From Myxococcales bacterium (GTDB lineage Bacteria > Myxococcota_C > UBA6777): a stretch of 13,306 nt of DNA. Position numbers and translations under genes: made by a program. The stretch spans positions 1-13,306 of the forward strand of contig JALTMC010000600.1 in the NCBI GenBank assembly GCA_027005175.1, in the 5' to 3' direction. This document shows positions 1-6,675 of the stretch, one piece after another. Position 1 is the first letter of the stretch, and each line of letters starts with the position of its first letter. The notes beneath the pieces are model-generated. The model did not search any database. It was given only the letters and a program-made list of their open reading frames with translations, and was not told the origin of the DNA.

Positions 1-117
1 ACACCCTCAACTCTGTGCTCTCCCCGGCTTATAAAAAGGACACCCTCAACTCTGTGCTCTCCCCGGCTTATAAAAAGGACACCCTCAACTCTGTGCTCTC
101 CCCGGCTTATAAAAAGG
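1..117. repeat. 39-bp tandem repeat array, three copies, cut by the window start
   Basis: Three back-to-back identical 39-bp units occupy 1-39, 40-78 and 79-117. Each contains CCCCGGCTTATAAAAAGG near its end. The array starts at the window edge, so more copies may lie to the left. It sits just beyond the stop codon of the minus-strand gene at 125-439. Because 39 is a multiple of three, the plus frame starting at base 3 stays open through all copies (13-residue unit TLNSVLSPAYKKD) to a TAG at 165-167. It could therefore be the repetitive C-terminus of a convergent gene or a non-coding VNTR. Confidence 0.93.
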
Positions 118-124
118 ACGGTCG

Positions 125-439
125 CTATAGCCTCGTCAACTCTCGGAGTATGAGCCACCAAGGATAGAGGGCAAAGAGTAGTAGGGGCATACCACGCCAA
201 CGATTGGGATTTCGAAACAGACGTTGTAGACCAACGAGTAAGAGCAAGTATCCCAAGATGAGCATCACTGCGATCGTTGTTTGGTAAGCCCAATCAAGCC
301 AGAGATCCCCCCACATCACAAGAACCAACACTGCCATTAAAAAATCAAAGAGAGAGAGAGAAAGGCCCACAACCATCAACCATTTGTCCAGACGTGACTT
401 CTCAGGAACATATTCTGTGAGTGGAGAGAGTTCTGTCAT
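125..439 (-). CDS. small integral membrane protein, unknown function
   Basis: A 104-residue hydrophobic protein of unrecognised family. A polar N-terminus of about 18 residues is followed by three likely membrane helices at roughly residues 20-45, 53-75 and 83-100, separated by short basic or Trp-rich loops (RLFRNPNRWRG before the last one). The start is ATG at 437-439. It lies two bases after the TAG stop of the upstream TPR gene (stop at 442-444), so the pair is very likely co-transcribed and translationally coupled. That spacing is the best support for the gene being real. It may be a membrane partner of the TPR protein, but nothing in the sequence names a function. Confidence 0.7.
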   Translation of the reverse strand: MTELSPLTEYVPEKSRLDKWLMVVGLSLSLFDFLMAVLVLVMWGDLWLDWAYQTTIAVMLILGYLLLLVGLQRLFRNPNRWRGMPLLLFALYPWWLILRELTRL

Positions 440-441
440 TT

Positions 442-1608
442 CTACTTTCTTGGCCGACTTGTCGCTTTTGTTGTGGTCTTTGTTTGTAAGAACTGCTGAA
501 AGCTCATGGGAACCGTTGGCACTTTAACAAGCTTCCATCCAAAAGATGATTGCTTTAACCGTTGTGCTCTGAGCTTTCGCCAGGACTTGTATGCTCTGAG
601 AAAACTCTGCTTGTCACCTTGTACAGCCAAGACCAACAGGCGGCAAACGGAAGCGTATCCACTTAACTTGGGATTTAATTTAAGCAGGATCTGGCAGTCG
701 ATGATAGCCCAACGAAACTCGCGTTGAGCCATAGCGATCATACTTCTCATACCATAAGCTGGTGCAAAAGAAGACCAACTCCAGATGGCCTGTGTCGCAT
801 CTTTTTGGGCCATTCTAAGCTTGCCTTTCTCCATATATACAACACTTCGAGCATAATAGAACATTGCCCGACGCTGGTCTCGCTCAGGATGCAGTTGGAG
901 TGCTCGCTTCAAAGACTTCAACGCCTGCTTATGTCTGCCTATCCGATGATAAGCAAGCCCCAACAAATAATGACTCTGGTCATCATAGGGCTTGGATTTA
1001 AGATAGCGCAAAAAATCTTGAACAGCTCTCTTTGGCTGTCCGGACTGGAGACGGCATTTCCCTCGCAGTTTAACCAATTTCAAAGGTTGAAGACGAATCC
1101 GTAAAGCCTGTGAAATCTCTGCTGCGGCGGCTTTATACCGCTGCTCTGACAGATACAGCTGAGCACGATGACGATACAACCAATAATGCATGATTGAAGT
1201 GGGTCCCCATAACCGCGAGACCTGACCTTTCAGAGCGAGGGAATAATCAGAGAGAGCCCCCTTTCGGTCATGGAGTTCTTCACGAATCTTTCCGCGTAGA
1301 TATAGGGCACAAGCAGCATTGGGCCGAACAAGCAATGCTTTCGCGAGAGCCTGCCTAGCCAAAGGAAAGGACCGCTGCTCCAGGAATAAGCGAGCTTGCA
1401 TACAAAGCACCTGCACAAACGAGGGATGATACGTTAAAGACCGATCCAAAGAGTCCAAAGCCTGTTGAGTCTGGCCTCTTTGCAAATAGGATGCAGCTTC
1501 CGTATAAGCACGCCAAGCCAACAAACGTTGAGGCATCCGAATCCAAAGCCCTCCACCTACACCAACAAAAAGAGAGCCAACAACAATCCAGCACCACCAT
1601 CGAAACAA
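442..1608 (-). CDS. membrane-anchored tetratricopeptide repeat (TPR) protein
   Basis: About 388 residues. A hydrophobic segment at the very N-terminus (rich in W, V and G, roughly residues 3-24) reads as a signal anchor. The remainder is a series of helical TPR-type repeats with the usual small and aromatic positions, clearest in SHYLLGLAYHRIGRHKQAL and in the blocks before and after it. The C-terminus is strongly basic (TKTTTKATSRPRK). TPR domains are protein-protein scaffolds, so the likely role is a periplasmic or membrane-associated adaptor; the partner is unknown. There is no ATG near the start. The frame opens with TTG at 1624-1626, but a second TTG at 1606-1608 has a GAGGG seven bases upstream, so I chose that one. 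The next gene, a small membrane protein, begins two bases after this stop. Confidence 0.82.
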   Translation of the reverse strand: MFRWWCWIVVGSLFVGVGGGLWIRMPQRLLAWRAYTEAASYLQRGQTQQALDSLDRSLTYHPSFVQVLCMQARLFLEQRSFPLARQALAKALLVRPNAACALYLRGKIREELHDRKGALSDYSLALKGQVSRLWGPTSIMHYWLYRHRAQLYLSEQRYKAAAAEISQALRIRLQPLKLVKLRGKCRLQSGQPKRAVQDFLRYLKSKPYDDQSHYLLGLAYHRIGRHKQALKSLKRALQLHPERDQRRAMFYYARSVVYMEKGKLRMAQKDATQAIWSWSSFAPAYGMRSMIAMAQREFRWAIIDCQILLKLNPKLSGYASVCRLLVLAVQGDKQSFLRAYKSWRKLRAQRLKQSSFGWKLVKVPTVPMSFQQFLQTKTTTKATSRPRK

Positions 1609-1751
1609 CAGGATACCCTCACGCAAGGTTCAAAAGAAAGTGCAGCCCACAATGGACCACACAGGGATCGCAGAGCAACTTTCCAACCCTCTATGCCGAA
1701 CATAGCAGAGGGTGACTGTAGCATTTCAGAACAACTCATGGAATGTCAGGA

Positions 1752-1811
1752 CAGCCCGTGAATACAATAGGATAAGATACACTGTATCTCGAAGCAGCCT
1801 GTGGATACAAT
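1752..1811. promoter_or_regulatory. repeated 17-bp motif flanking a 15-bp palindrome, possible operator region
   Basis: This lies in the divergent gap between the TPR gene and the cysteine-rich protein gene. CAGCCCGTGAATACAAT (1752-1768) recurs as CAGCCTGTGGATACAAT (1795-1811), with two mismatches and 43 bp between starts. Between them is the perfect 7-1-7 palindrome AGATACACTGTATCT (1775-1789). Such an arrangement suits a dimeric regulator, but no regulator is identified and no consensus -35/-10 pair was found. An imperfect hairpin (CTATG/CATAG with an outer CCCT/AGGG) lies at 1687-1712. The rest of 1627-1876 shows nothing recognisable. Confidence 0.4.
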
Positions 1812-1885
1812 GTGGTAGTATACACGGAAGTCAAGGGATGCCGGTCTATCATCTTTGAAGAAGTCTGGAATTTTCAATGAAGTGT

Positions 1886-1889
1886 GGAG
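1886..1889 (+). promoter_or_regulatory. ribosome binding site deciding the start at 1895
   Basis: GGAG sits five bases before ATG 1895. The frame also has ATGs at 1877, 1922 and 1934. ATG 1877 has only a distant GAAGAAG. ATG 1922 has AAGGA at 1913-1917 with a four-base spacer and is a credible alternative. All choices keep the signal peptide. Confidence 0.5.
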
Positions 1890-1894
1890 ACAAT

Positions 1895-3997
1895 ATGTAT
1901 ATCCGTTTTGCTAAGGAAAACATGCTTTGTTTCATGGGTTCACGTATCCTCCCCTATGTACTGGGTTGCTTGTTTTTTGTAGGGATGCTCCCTCCAGCCC
2001 ACGCCTACAAAGTAAACAAAGACAACAAAGGCCGCACTCTAAAGTGGAAGTCACAAGCCATCAGTTGGGAGTTGAACCCCGGCGCATTCAAAAAAATTCC
2101 AGCCGCACAACTTCAGGCGATCTTTCTTAAAGCCTTCAAGAAGTGGCAGGATATCAAGTGCTCCAAAGTGTCTTTTGTCTTTCGAGGCATCTCTACACGA
2201 TATGCCAACAACAAAGACAAGCGCAATGTGATCTCATTTCCCGCCAACTTCGCGACAAAACATGGCGCTCAGATCTTGTTTAGCTCAGGCTTTCGAATGG
2301 ACGCCAATGGCCACATTACAGACTTCGACATTGAGTTAAACCCCGGCATCAACTGGAGTACAGGCCCTTCGGGAGGAGGCCAAGATCTCGAAGCAGTTGC
2401 CACGGTTCTGGCGGGACGCTTGCTGGGATTGGCAGACAGCTCAACAAAAGGTGCAACCATGGAAGGTAGCTCATTCCTGACGGGCGATATCAGCCGACGC
2501 TCCCTGCATTGGGATGATGTGGAGGGAGCCAGCTTCTTATACCCAACGGGTGGAGCTGGCTGCACAGCAAAGACAAACTGTAGCCAGGATGCCGATTGTA
2601 GCTCTGTTGATCTGGTATGCCAAAGCGGAAAATGTGCTGGTGCCAAAAACTCAAAAGCAGGAACCAATATCTGCAAACCTTGCAAAACCAGTGGAGACTG
2701 CGGCACTAGCATGGCATGCGACTTGCTCAGCAACGCAACATACTGCTTGCAACTGTGCAGCCCTGATGGTTTGTGCCCCACGAACTACTCCTGCAATGGA
2801 AGTGGCATCAATGCTCAATGCTTACCTGCAACAGGGCTTTGTGCAGCAGCAGGCTGCACCAAAGATGCCGACTGCTCGGGTGGATTCAAATGCAAAAGCG
2901 GAAAGTGCAAGCCGGAGTGTGACACCAATGCAGACTGCCCTTCCACCAAACCACAATGCCAGGGAGGACGATGTGCTGCCAAAGGTTCATGCTCTCGCGA
3001 TCTCGACTGCTCCGTAGGCATGGTCTGCAAAGCCCAACAGTGTGTCCCCTCTGGGGATAAATGTACGCAAAATAGCGACTGCAAGAATGCAGGAGAGAAA
3101 TGCATTACAGGCTACTGTAAGCTGGTGTCCTCCTGCAAAACTGACAACGATTGCCCCAATGGACAGATCTGCAAAAACAGCTACTGCCAACCCAGTACCA
3201 GCCCGTGCCAGAATGGAAAAAAACAAACCTGCTCCTGTGGTCCAAAGTCTGGAAGCCAAACATGCGTCGGTGGCAAGTGGGACACCTGCCAGTGCGGCGG
3301 ACCGCTAACCTGTACACCCAGCAGCACCCAAAAATGTACCTGCACAGGAAGTCAATCTGGAACAAAGACCTGTGCCGCCGACGGCTCTGCGTGGGGAGCC
3401 TGCCAATGTGGTGGCGGGAAACAAATATGCAAGCCTGGCGCAACTCAAGTTTGTGCATGCCCCGGAAGCAAACAAGGCGCACAGTCCTGTGCAAACGATG
3501 GCTTGCGCTGGGAAACCTGCCAGTGCTCTGGCGGATGTACTGACGGCCAAACACAAAACTGTACTTGTGGCACACAGCAAGGAACGCAGACCTGTACCAA
3601 CAAGATATGGAGCACATGTCAGTGCAGTGGTGGAAAGCAAAACTGTGTCCCAGGCTCAACACAAGTATGTGTTTGCCCCGGCAACAAACAAGGCGCACAA
3701 TCCTGTGCAAACGACGGCTTGCGTTGGGAAGCCTGTCAGTGTGAAGGTGCCAAACCCAGCACAGACACCGGAACCCAGTCAGATGGTGGAACAAGCTCCG
3801 TACAATGTGAAAGCCACGGACAATGTCCAGCCAGCCAGATCTGTGCAAAGGGTGTCTGTACGTCCCAACAACCCGCCAAAACAGGCTGTGGCTGCAATAC
3901 CACACCATCACAACAAGGAACTCTCTGGCTCCTACTCTTGCTCCTCGCCCTCCCCTTCGTAACCCGGATGGTTCCTATCTCTCGTTCTATCCAATAA
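1895..3997 (+). CDS. secreted cysteine-rich protein with a degenerate matrixin-like domain and MYXO-CTERM-like anchor
   Basis: 700 residues from this start. A signal peptide ends near PPAHA-YK (about residue 37). Residues ~40-220 resemble a matrixin/M10 metalloprotease domain: an Ala-Val-Ala-Thr helix lead, a Gly-x-x-x-Gly pattern, a GATM Met-turn-like motif and a closing DDVEGASFLYP. At the zinc site, however, HExGHxxGxxH reads VLAGRLLGLAD (2405-2437), so every His and the catalytic Glu are gone. A cysteine-rich region follows. The first part has repeats of the type CxxDxDCxxGxxCxxGxC. The second has five repeats of about 32 residues ending WxxCQC; the third and fifth are almost identical. 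The C-terminus has GCGC, a Leu-rich helix and an Arg-containing tail, matching the layout of MYXO-CTERM sorting signals. The likely location is the cell surface. A binding or structural role is inferred, and protease activity looks lost. Confidence 0.88.
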   Translation: MYIRFAKENMLCFMGSRILPYVLGCLFFVGMLPPAHAYKVNKDNKGRTLKWKSQAISWELNPGAFKKIPAAQLQAIFLKAFKKWQDIKCSKVSFVFRGISTRYANNKDKRNVISFPANFATKHGAQILFSSGFRMDANGHITDFDIELNPGINWSTGPSGGGQDLEAVATVLAGRLLGLADSSTKGATMEGSSFLTGDISRRSLHWDDVEGASFLYPTGGAGCTAKTNCSQDADCSSVDLVCQSGKCAGAKNSKAGTNICKPCKTSGDCGTSMACDLLSNATYCLQLCSPDGLCPTNYSCNGSGINAQCLPATGLCAAAGCTKDADCSGGFKCKSGKCKPECDTNADCPSTKPQCQGGRCAAKGSCSRDLDCSVGMVCKAQQCVPSGDKCTQNSDCKNAGEKCITGYCKLVSSCKTDNDCPNGQICKNSYCQPSTSPCQNGKKQTCSCGPKSGSQTCVGGKWDTCQCGGPLTCTPSSTQKCTCTGSQSGTKTCAADGSAWGACQCGGGKQICKPGATQVCACPGSKQGAQSCANDGLRWETCQCSGGCTDGQTQNCTCGTQQGTQTCTNKIWSTCQCSGGKQNCVPGSTQVCVCPGNKQGAQSCANDGLRWEACQCEGAKPSTDTGTQSDGGTSSVQCESHGQCPASQICAKGVCTSQQPAKTGCGCNTTPSQQGTLWLLLLLLALPFVTRMVPISRSIQ

Positions 3998-4012
3998 AAC
4001 ACACCAAAGACA

Positions 4013-4034
4013 TACGCTACCCTTAGGTCCATAA
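4013..4034. repeat. 22-bp motif, partial second copy at 4108-4129
   Basis: TACGCTACCCTTAGGTCCAT with two more bases at 4013-4034 recurs at 4108-4129 with two mismatches. The first copy makes up the left arm of the perfect hairpin at 4016-4055. The second copy lacks the matching right arm, so it looks like half of a decayed hairpin unit. Confidence 0.7.
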
Positions 4035-4055
4035 GCTGATGGACCTAAGGGTAGC
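4016..4055. terminator. 17-bp perfect hairpin between convergent genes, probable bidirectional terminator
   Basis: The arms at 4016-4032 and 4039-4055 are perfect reverse complements (GCTACCCTTAGGTCCAT and its complement) around the six-base loop AAGCTG. The hairpin lies 18 bp after the stop of the plus-strand cysteine-rich gene and faces the minus-strand membrane gene, where a shared terminator is expected. There is no clear T-run on either side, so intrinsic termination is not certain. It could instead be a dispersed palindromic repeat or an RNA 3'-end stabiliser. Confidence 0.55.
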
Positions 4056-4158
4056 TTAGCTGAGTAACTCATAGAAAAACACACGAAATTCGCATCAGAA
4101 GACATCGTACGCCACCCTTGGGTCCATAAACCGAGAGATTGATGCTGTTTGTTGCAAG

Positions 4159-4193
4159 TCACGATGCCTTGCTGAACTTTCGAAGCAGGCGGT
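4159..4193 (-). pseudogene. partial copy of the 3' end of the neighbouring membrane protein gene
   Basis: 35 bp matching the final 35 bp of the minus-strand gene at 4231-4265 with three mismatches, offset 72 bp downstream. Read in the same frame it encodes NRLLRKFSKAS-stop, against DRLLRKFNKAS-stop in the gene. The stop codon itself is copied. No similarity extends beyond the 35 bp and there is no start codon. This is best read as the remnant of a local duplication or of a lost paralogue. Confidence 0.75.
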
Positions 4194-4230
4194 TCTCGAT
4201 TACCCGCGCTCATAGGGCTACTTTCCCACA

Positions 4231-4581
4231 TCACGACGCCTTGTTGAACTTTCGAAGCAGTCGGTCACTGAGAGCATAGAGCAAGAGGATCGCTGTGATC
4301 AGAGGAACCTGAAGCAAGACGAGAAAGAAAAGAGGCCGGTATTGACGTTGAACAGCCCACACCTCCATCGACACGGTGGAAAATGTTGTATGCTCTCCGA
4401 GCGGGATACCCACTCGGAGAGCATACAACCAAGGATTGACTCCAGGGGTTTGTCTTGCACCAACCCATAAGGGGATCAGTAAAAGCAACGTAAAGAGAGT
4501 CCCTCGAAGCAGAGCAAGAATGAGCCCATCCCAAGAGCGACGGTACCCATGAGGAGCCAGCGAAGCAAAGAGCGTACTCAA
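4231..4581 (-). CDS. small two-helix membrane protein in the molybdoenzyme operon
   Basis: 116 residues with two strong hydrophobic segments, at about residues 19-41 and 84-104, and a basic C-terminus (RLLRKFNKAS). The start is TTG at 4579-4581, overlapping the TGA stop of the upstream oxidoreductase gene (4578-4580). This stop-start overlap implies translational coupling and explains the weak ribosome binding site. No internal ATG would keep the first helix. The family is not recognised. Position suggests a membrane partner of the oxidoreductase, but it has no obvious haem-ligand pattern of the YedZ/MsrQ type and is much shorter. A large palindrome (4385-4429) lies inside the coding sequence, and its 3' end is partly duplicated downstream. 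Confidence 0.62.
   Translation of the reverse strand: MSTLFASLAPHGYRRSWDGLILALLRGTLFTLLLLIPLWVGARQTPGVNPWLYALRVGIPLGEHTTFSTVSMEVWAVQRQYRPLFFLVLLQVPLITAILLLYALSDRLLRKFNKAS
4385..4429. repeat. near-perfect palindrome inside a coding sequence
   Basis: GTTGTATGCTCTCCGAG (4385-4401) and its exact reverse complement (4413-4429) form a 17-bp stem. Inside it, one C/A mismatch is followed by GGG/CCC and an ATA loop, giving 20 paired positions out of 21 with a three-base loop. It is read through in frame as part of the membrane protein (LYALRVGIPLGEHTT). Confidence 0.9.
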
Positions 4582-5720
4582 GTGACTGAGACAGCAATGG
4601 AAGAGATACTATTCACGCCGTCTGTTCCGTCCGTATCGTCTTTGGGTTGCGTTTTTCCAGACTTATCAGTCGCCTTGATTTTGATGGTATGTTGACCTGT
4701 GGGAGCATCCCACTCAAACTCCCACTTAACCCACACACCTTGAAACGGAAAAGGCTGTGTGGCTATGTTTTTCAACTGCATCGTTTGTTGGATCAATGCC
4801 GCGTGCTCGGAACCTTTGATCATCTCCTCAAGTGGGATGATACGAGCAGCTCGAAACGCTCCATCATCGATAGACACCTCAACCTTCTCAATACCAGCAG
4901 TACCGCTAAATGCCATCCCGATAATCTTCACTTTTCCAGCCGGAAACCTTCCCCGCTTGAGAGGTTTGGTGGTTTTGCTCATCACTCGAATCACACCATC
5001 GTCAATGAAGTTGTTGTCCTGGTATGTTCCGAATGGCTCACCTTTGTCGGTAAGCTCGATGCGTTCGATCCATTTCACATTTTTGAAACCATAGGCCTCT
5101 TGCAAGATCAGCCGAACGGGAGCCCCTCGCTTTTGGGGCAAAGGAGAGCCATTCAACTGGGTCACCAAAAGAGGCTCCGTGAGACCGGGCGTTTTGTCAA
5201 AAAGTCGTGCCAAGGTGATGTTGTTTCGAAAGCCATCTGCACCATAGATCCGAAGTCGCTTCACCCCTTTTTTTTCTAACTCTTCTTGTTTGGGTAAGAT
5301 GGCTCGTAACGGAGTACCAGTAAAGATACCTGTGGACATCAAGCCGGGAACATCAAAAGAATCAAACACACAGCGAAGTGTCTTGAGTACAGAAACGGGA
5401 GCACTCACAATCCGTTTTGATAATTGCTCAAACGTGACGGTTTCGTTGAAACCCTGACCATCAATGGTCAATTTCCAGGCGGCGGAGTCTATGTTGGGAA
5501 GGGACCAACCCTTAACAACACCATCCCCACCATTTTGATTGTAAAAATCGGCAGCCTCTGTAACCAAAGGCAGGTCCTTACCCACAAACTCACCAGCCGT
5601 GATCGTTTCAATAAAATTTGCGTCACATCCATCCAAGATAGGAACGATCGCTAGACCTGCAATGGCACCACTCATCTGTTTGACGAAGCGGCGACGTGAT
5701 AATCCTTTACCTTCTGACAT
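4578..5720 (-). CDS. Tat-exported molybdopterin-dependent oxidoreductase (sulfite oxidase superfamily)
   Basis: 380 residues. Residues 8-14 read SRRRFVK, a textbook twin-arginine signal, followed by a hydrophobic stretch and ILDGC (Cys32), which may be a lipid attachment site although Asp at -2 is unusual. The central part (about 75-225) matches the oxidoreductase molybdopterin-binding fold: TLRC with Cys117 as the expected molybdenum ligand, then GIFTGTPLRAIL, NGSPLPQKRGAPVRL and YGFKNVKWIERIEL. The C-terminal ~130 residues look like the Ig-like Mo-co dimerisation domain (KVKIIGMAFSGTAGIEKVEVS). No haem domain is present, so electrons must go to a separate partner. ATG 5718-5720 follows the upstream stop by two bases. 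The substrate cannot be told; sulfite is only one option. Confidence 0.87.
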   Translation of the reverse strand: MSEGKGLSRRRFVKQMSGAIAGLAIVPILDGCDANFIETITAGEFVGKDLPLVTEAADFYNQNGGDGVVKGWSLPNIDSAAWKLTIDGQGFNETVTFEQLSKRIVSAPVSVLKTLRCVFDSFDVPGLMSTGIFTGTPLRAILPKQEELEKKGVKRLRIYGADGFRNNITLARLFDKTPGLTEPLLVTQLNGSPLPQKRGAPVRLILQEAYGFKNVKWIERIELTDKGEPFGTYQDNNFIDDGVIRVMSKTTKPLKRGRFPAGKVKIIGMAFSGTAGIEKVEVSIDDGAFRAARIIPLEEMIKGSEHAALIQQTMQLKNIATQPFPFQGVWVKWEFEWDAPTGQHTIKIKATDKSGKTQPKDDTDGTDGVNSISSIAVSVT

Positions 5721-5722
5721 TC

Positions 5723-6673
5723 TTATTGCCCCAACGACTTAAAGTTAATCTGATACTCAATGCCAAACTGCATATCGGCAGAGTTGATCGTATTCTGGCC
5801 CCAAATGGTTCCCATGAATTGTGCACTGAATCCAAGAGTCTTGGCCCATTTGTATTTGTAAAATGGGTAAAACACAAGCTGGGTTCCAGCCTTAATAAAG
5901 CGCTGAGTCGCAGGAGGCACCTCACCCGGAGGGATAAGAAGAGCTTCAGGTTCAATTAAGGAGATTGTGCCATTAAAATAAAACTGCATTAAGAACCAGC
6001 CCACGGGCTTTATCCCAAACTCTGCTCCAAAGACAATCTCGTGCGCACCTTTCACTCTGTCAGGTTGGTCTGGAATACAATCGATATCTCCTCCAGATGG
6101 ACAAGCTTTAACTCGGGTCAGAGCGTAGAAAGGAAGACGTGTTTGATACCCGACCCCGATTTGAAGATACGCTGGCATCGATGGGTAGAAGCTCTGCCCA
6201 TAGTTGACAGAAGCACGCAATGCCACCTGGCCCCGCCCCAACGTTGGCAACAAATTGCGGGTGTAGTTCATAGGCAGTGATACACCAATATTCACGGCCA
6301 ATGCCGAGATCTTCGGGATCTTAGCAAACTCCTGAATACTGAGACGAAGCCCCAATGCGAGATCCCCTGTACCCACTGTGAGCTTTCGATGATCTACAGT
6401 TTCATTGTAAAGCCGCTTGTAAGGCAGTGAGGCGACAAAAGTAAGATAATCTGTAATGCCACCCTCACCGTAAAAATAGAAACTGCTATCTGCAAAAGTA
6501 TAGCCGGGTTTCTCCGTATAAAATGGACCCTTTCCACCTTCAAAGTTAAGCTGCTCAGCAGCAGAGGTTAGACCATACGATGCCTTGAAATATACATTGC
6601 CTTGTTTCTGAGCCCAAGCTTGTGCCTGTGCTGTGTTGCTGGAGCCCCACAAAAAAAGGCCCAAAAGGCCCAA
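5723..6673 (-). CDS. predicted outer-membrane beta-barrel protein, start probably out of frame
   Basis: 316 residues in the open frame. After an export signal ending AQAQA, the protein has alternating polar/hydrophobic strands with many Gly, Tyr and Phe (for example VYFKASYGL, LQIGVGYQTRL) and ends FGIEYQINFKSLGQ, typical of transport or porin-like outer-membrane barrels. One loop has two cysteines (CPSGGDIDC). It is the first gene of the operon; the molybdoenzyme starts two bases after its stop. The frame opens only with TTG (6671-6673), has no good ribosome binding site and lacks a basic signal-peptide N-terminus. The missing N-terminus lies in the adjacent frame, from ATG 6700-6702. One extra T in the T7 run (6651-6657) would join them as MRCDPYVRTFWAFWAFFLWG, a normal signal peptide. 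The specific family is not recognised. Confidence 0.75.
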   Translation of the reverse strand: MGLLGLFLWGSSNTAQAQAWAQKQGNVYFKASYGLTSAAEQLNFEGGKGPFYTEKPGYTFADSSFYFYGEGGITDYLTFVASLPYKRLYNETVDHRKLTVGTGDLALGLRLSIQEFAKIPKISALAVNIGVSLPMNYTRNLLPTLGRGQVALRASVNYGQSFYPSMPAYLQIGVGYQTRLPFYALTRVKACPSGGDIDCIPDQPDRVKGAHEIVFGAEFGIKPVGWFLMQFYFNGTISLIEPEALLIPPGEVPPATQRFIKAGTQLVFYPFYKYKWAKTLGFSAQFMGTIWGQNTINSADMQFGIEYQINFKSLGQ

Positions 6674-6675
6674 AA
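6651..6675. repeat. A7 homopolymer next to a 9-bp tandem repeat in the signal-peptide region
   Basis: Plus strand: A7 at 6651-6657, then GGCCCAAAA twice (6658-6666, 6667-6675). On the coding strand these are T7 and TTTTGGGCC twice. Both are slippage-prone and lie exactly where the reading frame of the outer-membrane gene appears to break. Confidence 0.85.

Noticed and set aside
1-117. CRISPR array
   Set aside because: Units are contiguous with no spacers and no cas genes are nearby.
349-360. Six AG dinucleotide repeats in the small membrane protein gene
   Set aside because: Short, and explained by coding for alternating Leu/Ser in a membrane helix.
3105-3911. 268-residue minus-strand frame opposite the cysteine-rich repeats
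   Set aside because: It lies fully opposite a strongly supported gene; its Cys/His/Arg-rich repetitive sequence mirrors the repeats and it has no start signal.
3372-3962. 196-residue plus-strand frame inside the cysteine-rich gene
   Set aside because: A shifted reading of the same repeats; no ribosome binding site or recognisable domain.
3932-4234. 100-residue minus frame crossing the convergent gap
   Set aside because: GTG start; it runs through the 17-bp hairpin and the gene-end copy in another frame and overlaps the end of the cysteine-rich gene.
4647-5279. 210-residue plus-strand frame
   Set aside because: Opposite the molybdenum-ligand region of a well-supported oxidoreductase gene.
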